In this document: positions 10,601 to 19,371 of the stretch, piece by piece | Layout of the letters: every line of letters begins with the position of its first letter | How positions within the stretch are numbered: position 1 is the first letter of the stretch | Source of the DNA: Alphaproteobacteria bacterium | Lineage (GTDB): Bacteria > Pseudomonadota > Alphaproteobacteria > RF32 > CAG-239 | Length of the DNA: 64,000 bases | Direction: 5' to 3' | NCBI GenBank assembly: GCA_017465945.1 | Contig: JAFTVD010000024.1 | Coordinates: 124,001 to 188,000 of the forward strand | Made by a program: the position numbers and the translations under genes | Notes under the pieces: model-generated | Database searches by the model: none | Told to the model about the DNA's origin: nothing | Seen by the model: the letters and a program-made list of their open reading frames with translations, nothing else

Positions 10601-11044
10601 TCTAAAGCTGCTTTTATTCGTTTGAATGAAGAATTCCAAGTATGGATGGTTGAAGCTGATTTGTATGGTTTATCACTTGATAAAAATGATTGGAATTATA
10701 GTACATTGTGGGATTTGAAATTTGGTAGATTTATTAGCTATAATGATATATCTGATGATGATAAAGTGATGAACATTGCTAAACAACTTTTAAATATTAA
10801 AATAAATAATGTTTTAGATGAAATTAGTGGAAGTAAAATTGCTAAATTAAACTTTAAATCTGAAAATGATGATGTTGAATTGTTATTTTATAAAACTGAT
10901 GATGATAAGTTTTTTGTAAAATATAATTTTTTAACAACTGTTGGAAAAGACTTGGAATTATTTGCTAGTAGTATTACAGATAAGTACCTTGAAATATCTA
11001 AAGATGATTGGGAAAAAATAAAAAATGACACCATTGAACAATAA
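7601..11044 (+). CDS. Fused ABC-2 permease (GldF-like) / GldG-like / DUF4340-like protein
   Basis: One uninterrupted 1147-residue frame with three modules. About 1-240 is a six-helix ABC-2 permease (GldF-like). About 250-830 is a GldG-like unit: a membrane anchor (SFIYLVLLFVGFFSINIIANN), a large extracytoplasmic domain starting FDFTEEKY-like, a coiled segment near 770-805 and a closing helix near 811-830. About 846-1147 starts with another helix followed by a DUF4340-like soluble domain (VWILEEDSKLPIRQDLIRRFL). In many proteobacteria these are two or three adjacent genes. It follows its ATPase by 12 bases and overlaps the cation-efflux gene by 20. In Bacteroidota GldFG acts in gliding; the proteobacterial role is unknown. 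Module names come from pattern recognition only. Confidence 0.8.
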   Translation: MNKIMTIIKYELMRYFLSPLAYVYLISFLLLSGSLAIYFGHFFMDGKANLWGLFDYQPWIYLLFIPGIAMRSWSEEFKSKSIIQLLTLPVSLSDIVWGKFLASWCFAILAISLTFPFWITANIYGNPDNTVIFIGYIGCFILSGAMLAISQTMSATTKNPVIALVLAVFVNLLFFWSSFEYVLFWARELFSETIVDTIISFSFWIRFFSLSRGLVELRDLVFFGSLIVFFNVLTMFIVGLKTKGNSSIISSANPKHSFIYLVLLFVGFFSINIIANNTLRLFNYDFTEEKYLTLTKNTKDILRNLKRPVVAKLYYSPILEERNPNLRQLFDQIKLILKQYKSYARGKFDYKIYNPKYLDKNEDKALADGLQPIPLIDINQNALFGMTFSDSLMNKSVIPFFSMERLAFLEQDITTNIYKLHHKKKTLGILSSLPIIGDVGIEGVQFKKWEIVNLIEDLYDIKVIKNEEDFEQNFDVLMLIHPKNLSDSVIEKIKKQKKVLALLDVADDASLLYSPIGGSYIPSDIKSLSDYWGINFYDFAVAADFDNSITVDDTVDYSKNPSFTQDLLQFRAGEKEFNPNHRTTYKLSNMLFSTASMVFLQKGANVSYFPLIRTSRNSSLIDAEFVRKKKSPREILENFTPSNNATIIAAEYLSNDPEKPFDVIAVADTDFIYDAFWGIEKKFLDRSYFVPLFDNVNFVLNALDYLSNNDDLISLRGKTVKKRPFFVVDNMRKLNMYRYKLRENDFFNAIEGAKQKITEVIAKKTFENRANFSIDELAEISNVRKEIINLRQQLSDLRLNANKDIEKLEVKVKFFNIYFVAIVILGLIFIFKIKNKTFSCALFKDLLFWNTSLLKLLLGVVLVLLIALFSIYTDNKNIISTYEGKNVFNNFKNKINEIKTIKLQNSKTTLTFSNNDGVWILEEDSKLPIRQDLIRRFLINLDGMTFYEKKSDKIEDMKYFGISSIKDEKSPTIEVSLMDSDGKVLEHFDIGWFDIDLGRGSKAAFIRLNEEFQVWMVEADLYGLSLDKNDWNYSTLWDLKFGRFISYNDISDDDKVMNIAKQLLNIKINNVLDEISGSKIAKLNFKSENDDVELLFYKTDDDKFFVKYNFLTTVGKDLELFASSITDKYLEISKDDWEKIKNDTIEQ

Positions 11045-11948
11045 TGACAGGTTAAAAAAATATGCTGCTATATCTAGCATATCTGTTGCAATATTGCTTA
11101 CTATTTGCAAATTTGTAGCTTTTATTAAAACAGATTCTTTGGCTGTCTTTTCTTCTTTTATTGATAGTCTTACTGATTTGTTTGCGTCTCTTATATCATA
11201 TATTGCTGTTTATTTTTCACTAAAACCAGCTAGTTGTAATCATCGCTATGGATATGGAAAATCTGAAGCATTAAGCGCCCTATTACAAGCAATATTTGTT
11301 GGAGCATCTGGTGTTTTTGTTATATTTGATGGAATTAACAGATTGTTTAATCCTGTTGAAATTGTTGATACTAGTATTGGTATTTACATAATGATTTTTA
11401 GTATTTTTTCGACAATTATGTTAGTTGTGTTTCAAACTTATGTTGCAAATAAAACTAATTCGTTGGCTATAAAAGCTGATAGAGCTCATTATACTGTTGA
11501 TTTTTTAACAAATTCTACTGTGATTATTTCACTTGTTTTAGTTAGAATTTTTGGATTTGTTTATTTTGATGTTATTGCTGCGTTGTTTATTTCTGCTTAT
11601 TTATTGTATAATGCTTATGATTTAGCAAAAGAATCTATTGAACAAATTACTGATAAAGAATTATCTGAAGAGATTAGAGAAAATATAATAAAAACAGTAA
11701 AAATGTGTGATGATGTTAGTGGTATACACGATTTAAGAACAAGAAGTGTTGGTGATGTTTATTACATAGAGCTTCACCTTGAAATTAATGGCTTGTTTTC
11801 ATTAAAAAAAGCGCATGATATTTCATATAATGTTGAAACAAAGATACTTGAGGTGTATCCAAATAGTCAAATTATTATACACCAAGATCCATATGGTGTA
11901 GAAGAAGAAAGATTAGATAATAAATTTGATAATGGCTGTTTAATTTAA
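11025..11948 (+). CDS. Cation diffusion facilitator (FieF/CDF family) metal exporter
   Basis: Proton-coupled divalent metal exporter, 307 residues. It has six hydrophobic segments in about the first 210 residues and the family metal-site regions: DSLTDLFAS in TM2, HRYGYGKSEALSAL in the loop, and DRAHYTVDFLTN in TM5, followed by a cytoplasmic ferredoxin-like domain with VSGIHDLRTRSVGDVYYIELHLEI. The metal (Fe, Zn or Mn) cannot be told. It starts inside the end of the fused ABC gene and ends 9 bases into the convergent rlmN. Confidence 0.92.
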   Translation: MTPLNNNDRLKKYAAISSISVAILLTICKFVAFIKTDSLAVFSSFIDSLTDLFASLISYIAVYFSLKPASCNHRYGYGKSEALSALLQAIFVGASGVFVIFDGINRLFNPVEIVDTSIGIYIMIFSIFSTIMLVVFQTYVANKTNSLAIKADRAHYTVDFLTNSTVIISLVLVRIFGFVYFDVIAALFISAYLLYNAYDLAKESIEQITDKELSEEIRENIIKTVKMCDDVSGIHDLRTRSVGDVYYIELHLEINGLFSLKKAHDISYNVETKILEVYPNSQIIIHQDPYGVEEERLDNKFDNGCLI

Positions 11949-13001
11949 TTTTTTTGATTTTAACTGGCCACATGCGGCTAATATGTCTTGTCCTCTTGCG
12001 ACCCTTACTGGAGCTGCAAAACCTGCTTCATCTAGAAGTTTAGAGAAGTTTTCTACTGTTTTTCTTTCACTAGGTTCAAAACCGCAACCAGGCCAAGGGT
12101 TAAATGGTATAAGATTAAACGTTGCTCTTAATTTGTATTTTTTTAATAAAGATATTAGTTCTTTTGCATTTTCTTCTGAATCGTTTATTCCTTTTAGCAA
12201 TAAATACTCAAATGTTATATATCGGCTATGGTCACCTTGTTGATATAATGAACAAGCTTTCATAACTTCTTCTATTTTAAACTTATCGTTAATAGGCATA
12301 ATTTGAGAGCGTATTGTATTATTTGGAGCATGGAGTGATACAGCTAGTCTGACGCCTGTTTTTTGCATTGCTTCAACAATTCGAGGAGCTATGCCTGATG
12401 TAGACATTGTTACTCTTCGTCTTGATATTGCTATTCCATCACCATCTGTTAAGATGTTTAATGCTTTTACAACATTGTCTAAATTATTTAATGGTTCTCC
12501 CATACCCATTACAACTATGTTTGATAGGTAGCGTATTTCATTTGTGGGACTGGGCCATTCTTTATAAGCATCTCTTGCAACCATAAATTGACCAACTATT
12601 TCGCCTACTGTTAAGTTTCTTGTGAATTTTTGACTTCCTGTATGACAAAATCTACATCCCATAGCACAACCAACTTGTGTTGAAATACAAACAGCCCCCC
12701 TATCCTTTTCTGGGATGTAAACCATTTCAACTCGCTGACCATCTTTAAATTCAAGCAACCATTTATGTGTTTTATCTATGGATATTTGTTCTGTAACAAT
12801 TTTAGGGCGTGTTATAGTATAATTTTCAGCTAACTTTTGGCGTAAATTTAATGATAGATTACTCATCTCCATAAAATCTGTAACACCACGAAAATATATC
12901 CATTGCCAAATTTGTTTGGCTCTAAAACTTTTTTCACCAATACTTTCTATCTCTTTTGATAGTTCTTCTTTGGTTAATTCTGTTAGCTCTTTTTTGGTCA
13001 T
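11940..13001 (-). CDS. rlmN: 23S rRNA (adenine2503-C2)/tRNA A37 methyltransferase RlmN
   Basis: Radical-SAM methyltransferase acting on A2503 of 23S rRNA and A37 of some tRNAs. The 353 residues contain the radical-SAM cluster CAMGCRFCHTG (CX3CX2C), the GMGEPLNNLDNV motif, and a C-terminal catalytic cysteine region (ARGQDILAACGQL). Length is normal. The ialB-like gene lies just upstream on the same strand, an adjacency common in alphaproteobacteria. The 3' end overlaps the convergent CDF gene. Confidence 0.96.
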   Translation of the reverse strand: MTKKELTELTKEELSKEIESIGEKSFRAKQIWQWIYFRGVTDFMEMSNLSLNLRQKLAENYTITRPKIVTEQISIDKTHKWLLEFKDGQRVEMVYIPEKDRGAVCISTQVGCAMGCRFCHTGSQKFTRNLTVGEIVGQFMVARDAYKEWPSPTNEIRYLSNIVVMGMGEPLNNLDNVVKALNILTDGDGIAISRRRVTMSTSGIAPRIVEAMQKTGVRLAVSLHAPNNTIRSQIMPINDKFKIEEVMKACSLYQQGDHSRYITFEYLLLKGINDSEENAKELISLLKKYKLRATFNLIPFNPWPGCGFEPSERKTVENFSKLLDEAGFAAPVRVARGQDILAACGQLKSKKLN

Positions 13002-13013
13002 GTTGTCTTCTTT

Positions 13014-13517
13014 TTATTTACATTTTGCACTAATTGCTTTGTATGCGTTAGAGAATCCTTTTAATGAATATGTATCTTTGGTTTTTGTACCTTTATATGA
13101 TACTCCTTCTACAGTCATTTTTTCTCCACGTTTCATTGCTTCTACAAGTTTTTTATCTGTAGTATTATCTGGTGCCCATGCACTATCAACATTTGTAAAC
13201 AAGTTGTTAAATGATGTTGTGCCTATTTTTACAACAACTTTTGAACCTATTTTATAATTATAACCTGCAACAAAGTTTACTACATTATAGCTTTTTTCTG
13301 CTGGGCGATGAGTTACTACAGCATATATATCTCCACGTTTTTTATAATTACCTTCATCTTTTTTAGGAGTTGATGCCATGTAGCATATTGTGTTTTTTCC
13401 TTCTTTATATGAATATGCTGTCCAATCTCCATATTCTCCTAATTCTGTAGGGACACTAGCTGCTGACGCTGAAAAAGAAAAAACTGTTGCAAAAAATAAA
13501 ATTACATACTTTTTCAT
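13014..13517 (-). CDS. Invasion-associated locus B (IalB) family periplasmic protein
   Basis: 167 residues with a clear signal peptide (MKKYVILFFATVFSFSASA, cleavage probably after ASA). The mature part carries the IalB pattern: GDWTAYSYKEGKNTICYMAS near the start, RPAEKSYNVVNFVAGYNY in the middle, and a terminal cysteine (SAKCK) that could pair with the earlier one. IalB is needed for erythrocyte invasion in Bartonella, but homologues are widespread in free-living alphaproteobacteria, so no virulence role should be assumed. Its stop is 12 bases before rlmN, so they are likely co-transcribed. Confidence 0.85.
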   Translation of the reverse strand: MKKYVILFFATVFSFSASAASVPTELGEYGDWTAYSYKEGKNTICYMASTPKKDEGNYKKRGDIYAVVTHRPAEKSYNVVNFVAGYNYKIGSKVVVKIGTTSFNNLFTNVDSAWAPDNTTDKKLVEAMKRGEKMTVEGVSYKGTKTKDTYSLKGFSNAYKAISAKCK

Positions 13518-13617
13518 GATTTTATACCTTAAAAAATGTTACTTTGTTATACTATAATTAAGATATTTATAATAAACTCTTAACAATATTAATGAACAAG
13601 CAAAAAATGAGGCCTAT

Positions 13618-14814
13618 ATGTTTCACCCTGATTATATTAACCCGAAAAAACTTATTGTAAATGAAGATATTTTGAAACTATTTAAACTTGTTGAAAAACA
13701 TGGTGGTGTTTTAAGATTTGTTGGTGGTGCTGTAAGAGATGCTATTGCTGGGTTTGAAAGAGCAAATATTGACCTTGTGACTGATTTATCACCTTCTGAA
13801 TTTTCTGATATGTGTGATGATGAAGGTTTAAGATGTGTTCCGATTGGAATACAATTCTTTACTATTGGGGTTATGGTCAATTCTAGTTTTTTTAAGGTAA
13901 CATCTTTAAGTCCTGAAGAAGATAATATTAAAGATGAATGGAAAACAGATGCGTCTAAACGAGATTTAACAATTAATGCTGTTTATGCTGATGAAAAAGG
14001 AAATGTTTTTGATTATTATAATGGAATTAAAGACCTTGAAAATGGTGTAATAAAATTCATAGGAAAACCAGAAGAAAATATAGAAGATGATTATATTAGA
14101 ATAATGCGTTTTTTTAGATTTTGTGCAATGTTTGGAAAAAAAATAGATAGAAAATCATTAAAAGCATGCATAAAAAATAAACATTTATTAAAAAAAGTAT
14201 CTGCAGATAAAATAAAAGAGGAACTATTTAAGATAATGCTAGCCCCGTATGCAGTTAGAGCATTAGAGCTTATTTTTGATAATGGTATTTTAGATTTTTT
14301 AGTAGCTAAACCAAAAAATTTAAGCAACATGGATAAATTAGATAGTATTGTAACAGAATTAAAATTAGATAAGAGCATTATAAGAAGAATTTTTGTTATT
14401 TTTGAACCTGATGCAAAAAGAGCGAACAGGCTTGCAGATATATTTAGATTAAATAAAGAACAAAAAGAATATTTGTTAAACTTGGTTAATTGTAAATTAT
14501 CTTTAAACAACTTTAAAGACACTATATCATTAAACAAAGCAGTATATAGATATGGAAAGGATATTTGTAAAGATGTTTGGTTGTTTTTAAACTTAGATAA
14601 TAAAGACAATGAACATATAAAAAATATTTTAAATACACTGGATTCAATAAAGATACCTGTGTTTCCTGTTAATGGAAAAGATTTGATAAAAATTGGCGCA
14701 GACACAAAATTTATAGGATTGTATATTGATGTATTAAAAAAGGAATGGTTTGAATGTGGGTGTAATGTTTCTAAAAAAGAACTTATACAAAAATACATTG
14801 AAATTTTTGCTTAA
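13618..14814 (+). CDS. cca: CCA tRNA nucleotidyltransferase
   Basis: Adds or repairs the 3' CCA of tRNAs. The class II nucleotidyltransferase head is visible: RFVGGAVRDAIAG near residues 34-46, DLVTDLSP with metal-binding acidic residues, and KRDLTINAVYAD followed by DYYNGIKDLENGVIKFIG. An RIMRFFRFCAMFGKKID segment continues into the neck domain. The remaining helical body is poorly conserved, lysine-rich and AT-rich. A GAGG sequence precedes the start. It is divergent from ialB across about 100 bases. Confidence 0.93.
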   Translation: MFHPDYINPKKLIVNEDILKLFKLVEKHGGVLRFVGGAVRDAIAGFERANIDLVTDLSPSEFSDMCDDEGLRCVPIGIQFFTIGVMVNSSFFKVTSLSPEEDNIKDEWKTDASKRDLTINAVYADEKGNVFDYYNGIKDLENGVIKFIGKPEENIEDDYIRIMRFFRFCAMFGKKIDRKSLKACIKNKHLLKKVSADKIKEELFKIMLAPYAVRALELIFDNGILDFLVAKPKNLSNMDKLDSIVTELKLDKSIIRRIFVIFEPDAKRANRLADIFRLNKEQKEYLLNLVNCKLSLNNFKDTISLNKAVYRYGKDICKDVWLFLNLDNKDNEHIKNILNTLDSIKIPVFPVNGKDLIKIGADTKFIGLYIDVLKKEWFECGCNVSKKELIQKYIEIFA

Positions 14815-14961
14815 ATATATTTTTCTATTAAAATCAATATGTTAACCAAATCTCTATTTTTTAATCGTAGAGTTGTTGTTTTTATTATTTTTAACCAATC
14901 GTTCATAAAAACATAAAAAAACCACAGAACACAAAAAAATCGGGTTCAAATTGCATTTTAT

Positions 14962-14990
14962 TAAAAAAAGGGAAATTATATTCCCCCTTC
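14962..14990 (-). terminator. Terminator of the rsmG-parA-parB transcript
   Basis: Read on the minus strand, a G5AA...TTCCC hairpin with a short AT loop is followed by a run of seven T. It starts about 7 bases beyond the parB stop. The remainder of the 14815-14996 spacer shows nothing else I can support. Confidence 0.6.
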
Positions 14991-14996
14991 TCTATT

Positions 14997-15884
14997 CTAA
15001 TTATTATTTTTATCTAGAATTTCTAAAATTGCATTTAATTCTGAAGGTGTTTTGTACTCTATAGTAACTTTTCCTTTATCATCACTTTTAGCATTTATTT
15101 TTACTTTTAATCCTATAGATTTACTTAAACCTTTTTCTAGCTCTTTTATGCTTGGATCTTTTTTTATTGCTCTACTTATTTTTTCTAAATTATTATTTTT
15201 TATATTGTTCACAAATTCTTCTGTTTGACGAACACTTAATCCTTTTGATATTATTTTTTGAGCAATTTCTTCTGCATTATCTAAACCAATCAAAACCCTT
15301 GCATGACCTGCTGATAATGTATTGTTTTTTACCATTTCTTGAATTGTGAGTGGTAAATTTAACAAACGAAGAGTATTAGTTATATAACTACGAGATTTTC
15401 CAACAATTTGTGATAAAGCATCATGTGTGTGAGAAAATTCTGTTATTAAACGGCTATAACCTTCAGCCTCTTCTATTGCAGATAAATCTTCACGAAGAAG
15501 GTTTTCTACTAACGCTACTTCTAATACTTCTTGATTATTTAATTCTTTTTCTATTACAGGAACTTCTGTTAAACCCGCTATTTTAGATGCACGCCAGCGA
15601 CGTTCTCCTGCTATAATTTCATATTTATTATCTTTTTTTCTAACAAGCAAAGGTTGAAGTACACCTTTTTCTTTAATAGAATTAACAAGAGCATCTAGAG
15701 CATCTTGATTAAACTCTTTACGAGGTTGATAGTTGCTTGCATATAAATCATTTATATTTACAGTTTTTACGCCATTATCTGTTAAATCTGATGTGTTAAT
15801 ATTATCTAAACTAAAGCTTAAATCATCGTCGCCTAATAGAGCTTCTAACCCACGACCTAGTCCATGCTTTTTGTTTACAGACAT
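14997..15884 (-). CDS. parB: Chromosome-partitioning protein ParB (CTPase, parS-binding)
   Basis: 295 residues. The N-terminus KHGLGRGLEALLGDDD is the ParA-stimulating tail. NINDLYASNYQPRKEFN and ENLLREDLSAIEEAEGY are the conserved CTP-binding and dimer-gate motifs, including GERRWRASKIAGL. A helix-turn-helix follows (IVGKSRSYITNTLRLLNLP), then TLSAGHARVLIGL and a C-terminal dimerisation domain. It binds parS and spreads as a clamp. It is downstream of parA by two bases; three parS-like sites lie within 5 kb. Confidence 0.96.
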   Translation of the reverse strand: MSVNKKHGLGRGLEALLGDDDLSFSLDNINTSDLTDNGVKTVNINDLYASNYQPRKEFNQDALDALVNSIKEKGVLQPLLVRKKDNKYEIIAGERRWRASKIAGLTEVPVIEKELNNQEVLEVALVENLLREDLSAIEEAEGYSRLITEFSHTHDALSQIVGKSRSYITNTLRLLNLPLTIQEMVKNNTLSAGHARVLIGLDNAEEIAQKIISKGLSVRQTEEFVNNIKNNNLEKISRAIKKDPSIKELEKGLSKSIGLKVKINAKSDDKGKVTIEYKTPSELNAILEILDKNNN

Positions 15885-15886
15885 AT

Positions 15887-16657
15887 CTATATCTCCTTTT
15901 CTCTTTTTAATACTTCTTTTGCCAAGCTTAAATATGCTTTAGCTCCTGTGCTTTTAAAATCATAAATTAAAACAGGCATACCATGTGAAGGTGCTTCAGA
16001 TATGCGAACACTTCTTGGTATTACTGTGTTATAAACTTTGGTTCCAAAATATTTACGGACATCTTTTTCAACCATTTGACTTAGATTATTTCGTCTGTCA
16101 TACATAGTTAAAACAATACCTTGTAAATCTAATTTTGGATTAAAATTCTTTTTTATTATATTTATATTTTTCACTAAATCTGTTAAGCCCTCTAAAGCAA
16201 GAAATTCGCTTTGAAGAGGAACTATTACAGAATCTGATGAAACTAGTGCATTTATTGTAATAAGATTTAATGATGGTGGGCAATCAATTAACACATAATC
16301 GTATTTTCCATTTAATGAGTTTAGTGCATTTTTTAATACATATTCTCTTTTGTTGACATCAATTAATTCTATTTCTGCTGCAGCAAGTGCTGGGGCTGAA
16401 GGCAAAATATCAAACTTTTTAATATCCGTTTTAACGATTGCATCTTCTATTTTACAGCTATTTATCATTAAATCATAAGTAGAAAAAAGGCATTTATTTT
16501 TATTTATACCTAAAGATGTGGTGGCGTTACCTTGAGGGTCCATATCTAAAATAAGAACACGTTTACCTATAGCTGCCATAGCTGTTGCTATATTGACAGC
16601 TGTTGTTGTTTTACCTACTCCACCTTTACGGTTTGCAATAGATATAACTTTTACCAT
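15887..16657 (-). CDS. parA: Chromosome-partitioning ATPase ParA (Soj)
   Basis: Walker-type ATPase that positions ParB-parS complexes on the nucleoid, 256 residues. The deviant Walker A KGGVGKTTT lies at residues 9-17 (with the signature lysine), followed by DMDPQGNATTSLG and DCPPSLNLITINAL. The frame extends 13 codons upstream, but the ATG at 16657 is preceded by GGAGAAAATAAAG, gives the usual MVKVISIANRKGG start, and begins just after the rsmG stop. The gene order rsmG-parA-parB is typical. Confidence 0.96.
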   Translation of the reverse strand: MVKVISIANRKGGVGKTTTAVNIATAMAAIGKRVLILDMDPQGNATTSLGINKNKCLFSTYDLMINSCKIEDAIVKTDIKKFDILPSAPALAAAEIELIDVNKREYVLKNALNSLNGKYDYVLIDCPPSLNLITINALVSSDSVIVPLQSEFLALEGLTDLVKNINIIKKNFNPKLDLQGIVLTMYDRRNNLSQMVEKDVRKYFGTKVYNTVIPRSVRISEAPSHGMPVLIYDFKSTGAKAYLSLAKEVLKREKEI

Positions 16658-16659
16658 CT

Positions 16660-17274
16660 TTATTTTCTCCTTATATTTTTTATTTGCAAAATACAACTTT
16701 TTTCGTTTGTCAAACTTTGTTCTTTTTTATATTCAAAAACCCATTTCTTTTCTGCTTCTAAAACTTCTTCTTGCCATTTTTCACCTTTAGGAAAAATAAG
16801 TCTAGTATCTTTATTACAAAATGGTTTTGCATATTCTAGTAATTTTACTAAAGAAGCTAAAGCTCTTGATGATATAATATCTGCTTTGGTTAATTTTATA
16901 TTTTCTATTCTATCATTATATATTTTTATATTTAAACCTAAAGCTTCTTTTACCGTATTAAGAAATGTTGCTTTTTTTCCTATACTCTCAATCAAACTTA
17001 TTTCTAAATTTGGAAATAGCTCTTGAGATACTATTGCAATAACAATAGCTGGAAAACCTGCACCAGACCCAAAATCATATAATTTTTTATCATTTTTTGA
17101 TATAAAACTACATAACTGTAACGAATCTAAAATATGGCGTTCCCATATATGTTCCACTGATGATTTACTAATAAGGTTAAACTTACTATTCCACTCTATT
17201 ACAAGCTTTTCATAAGTTTTTAATTTTTCGATTGTTTCACGTGAAACATTATATTTTAACATTAAATCTTCCAT
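16660..17274 (-). CDS. rsmG: 16S rRNA (guanine527-N7)-methyltransferase RsmG (GidB)
   Basis: SAM-dependent methyltransferase acting on G527 of 16S rRNA. The 204 residues include NLISKSSVEHIWERHILDSLQL, the SAM-binding DFGSGAGFPAIVIAI motif, and SRALASLVKLLEYAKPF. The N-terminal peptide NVSRETIEKL is encoded by a perfect parS site, as in many bacteria where parS lies in gidB. It is upstream of parA with a two-base gap. Confidence 0.95.
   Translation of the reverse strand: MEDLMLKYNVSRETIEKLKTYEKLVIEWNSKFNLISKSSVEHIWERHILDSLQLCSFISKNDKKLYDFGSGAGFPAIVIAIVSQELFPNLEISLIESIGKKATFLNTVKEALGLNIKIYNDRIENIKLTKADIISSRALASLVKLLEYAKPFCNKDTRLIFPKGEKWQEEVLEAEKKWVFEYKKEQSLTNEKSCILQIKNIRRK
17233..17248. other. 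parS centromere site 1 (perfect palindrome)
   Basis: TGTTTCACGTGAAACA matches the widely conserved bacterial parS consensus in all 16 positions and is a perfect palindrome. It lies in the 5' end of rsmG. It is expected to load ParB, encoded about 1.3 kb away. Confidence 0.93.
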
Positions 17275-17367
17275 AACTTAGATACTATTTTATATAAAAA
17301 ATTATTACACATTTTTTTTGACTTATAAACATCAAAACTATTTTTTTATTATTTAATAATAAGTTAT

Positions 17368-19212
17368 TTAATTATTTTTCATATAACCTAAAATAGCTAT
17401 TATTGCTGCTGGTGTAACTCCTGATATTCGAGAAGCTTCACCTAAAGTTTCAGGACGATATTTTTCTAGCTTTGCAACCATTTCTCGTGATAATCCACCT
17501 ATTTGTGAATAATCAATATCTTTTCTTATTTTTATATTTTCATCCTTTTTGAAAATTTCAATATCATTTATTTGTCTTTTCATATAACCTGAATATTTAG
17601 ATTCTATACAAATTTGCTCATATACATCATCTGATATATTATTAAATTCAGAATTTATTTTACAAATTATTTCACGTGAAACATTATCACACCCTAAAAG
17701 AGTAAATATTGTTTTTTTACCACCGTCTTTTCTTAAAGGTAATTCATTTTCATCATAATCAGAAGACTTTAAATACACAGTTTTAGATAATTCCCTATAA
17801 TAATCTAAATCATTCTTTTTATTTTTAAATACATTGTATCTATTCTCTTTTACACACCCAACATTATACCCTTTTTCTGTTAAACGTAAGTCAGCATTAT
17901 CTGCTCTTAAATATAAACGATATTCAGAACGAGATGTAAACATCCTATATGGCTCATCAACACCTTTAGTGATTAAATCATCTATCATTACTCCAATATA
18001 TGCTTCACTTCTATCTATATAGAAACTTTCTTTATCTTGCGCATATAAAGCTGCATTAACACCTGCTAACAAACCTTGAGCACCAGCTTCTTCATATCCT
18101 GTTGTTCCGTTAATTTGCCCAGCTAAATACAAACCTTTAACTTTTTTAACACCTAAAGAGTGATTTAATTCTAATGGATCAACATAATCATATTCTATTG
18201 CATATGCAGGTCTTAAAATTTCTACATTTTCTAAACCTTTTATTGTATGAATAAAAGCATCTTGCACATCAGCTGGAAGTGAAGTTGATATTCCATTTGG
18301 ATATACAACATTTGTATTATAACCCTCTGGTTCTAAGAATATTTGATGACTAGTTCTATCAGCAAATTTAACAAGTTTATCTTCAATACTTGGGCAATAG
18401 CGTGGTCCTATTCCTGTAATTAAACCTGAAAATAAAGCACATTTAGAAAAATTATCACGAATAATTTTATGAGTTTCTTCATTTGTATATGTTATATAAC
18501 ATTTTATTTGTGATTGTTCTATATTTTTTGTTAAAAAAGAAAATGGTATTAGATTTACATCACCTGATTGGCTTTCTAGTATATCCCAATTTATTGTATC
18601 ACCATTTAATCTAGCAGGAGTTCCCGTCTTTAACCTACCAACTTTTAATCCAGCTTCTTTTAAATACGATGTTACACCAGTACAACTTACATCATTTACA
18701 CGACCTCCAATAGTTGTTTCATGACCTGTAAACATCACACCATTTAAGAAAGTTCCAACTGTTAACACTATTGATTTTGCATAATATTCTTTATTATCTG
18801 CAGTTACAACACCTGTAATTACACCATCTTTTATATCTAATTTTTCTACTGCGCCTTCTATAATGGTTAAATTATCTTCTTTTTGTAATTCTTCTAGCAT
18901 ATATTTTTTATACAAATCTCTATCAGCTTGAGCTCTTGGACCACGAACAGCTGGACCTTTAGATGAATTTAACATTCTAAATTGGATACCAGCTTTATCT
19001 ATTACACGAGCCATCAAACCATCAAGTGCATCTATTTCTCGTACTAAATGTCCTTTACCCAATCCCCCTATTGCTGGATTACAAGACATTTCACCTATTG
19101 TATTTATTTTATGAGTAATTAACGCGGTTTTTACACCCATTCTGGCAGATGCTGCTGCTGCTTCACATCCTGCGTGACCACCACCCACTACTATTACATC
19201 ATATTTATTCAT
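17368..19212 (-). CDS. mnmG: tRNA uridine-34 carboxymethylaminomethyl-modifying enzyme MnmG (GidA)
   Basis: FAD-dependent partner of MnmE that installs cmnm5U34 in tRNAs. The 614 residues have an N-terminal FAD fold ([21 protein letters not shown]), the family signature [35 protein letters not shown], and a [23 protein letters not shown] motif. The length is near that of typical GidA. The parS-like site 2 is embedded in its C-terminal part. It is separated from rsmG by 93 AT-rich bases. Confidence 0.96.
   Translation of the reverse strand: MNKYDVIVVGGGHAGCEAAAASARMGVKTALITHKINTIGEMSCNPAIGGLGKGHLVREIDALDGLMARVIDKAGIQFRMLNSSKGPAVRGPRAQADRDLYKKYMLEELQKEDNLTIIEGAVEKLDIKDGVITGVVTADNKEYYAKSIVLTVGTFLNGVMFTGHETTIGGRVNDVSCTGVTSYLKEAGLKVGRLKTGTPARLNGDTINWDILESQSGDVNLIPFSFLTKNIEQSQIKCYITYTNEETHKIIRDNFSKCALFSGLITGIGPRYCPSIEDKLVKFADRTSHQIFLEPEGYNTNVVYPNGISTSLPADVQDAFIHTIKGLENVEILRPAYAIEYDYVDPLELNHSLGVKKVKGLYLAGQINGTTGYEEAGAQGLLAGVNAALYAQDKESFYIDRSEAYIGVMIDDLITKGVDEPYRMFTSRSEYRLYLRADNADLRLTEKGYNVGCVKENRYNVFKNKKNDLDYYRELSKTVYLKSSDYDENELPLRKDGGKKTIFTLLGCDNVSREIICKINSEFNNISDDVYEQICIESKYSGYMKRQINDIEIFKKDENIKIRKDIDYSQIGGLSREMVAKLEKYRPETLGEASRISGVTPAAIIAILGYMKNN
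17668..17683. other. parS-like site 2 (15/16)
   Basis: TATTTCACGTGAAACA differs from the parS consensus at one outer base. It lies inside mnmG, where it encodes NVSREI on the minus strand, about 435 bases from site 1. Confidence 0.75.
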
Positions 19213-19371
19213 TTTATTTCCTTACACTTAATAAACGTTAGGCGGATTTTATTATATTATTTAAATTTTGCAAGAAATATATCACTAGAGTTTTATTTTA
19301 GTAAAAATATTATTGACTTATAAAACTTTTGATTTATTTTTAAAATAAATACAACTAAAAGGAATATATTA

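Noticed and set aside
14091-14798. 235-codon antisense frame over cca
   Set aside because: Antisense to a clear CCA-transferase gene, no motif, composition typical of a shadow frame.
14935-14965. tRNA T-arm-like GGGTTCAAATTGC
   Set aside because: No matching acceptor, D or anticodon arms around it; a chance match in an AT-rich spacer.
17761-18665. Extra TTTAAATAC units inside mnmG
   Set aside because: Single units in coding sequence; expected often in AT-rich DNA, unlike the tandem intergenic pairs.
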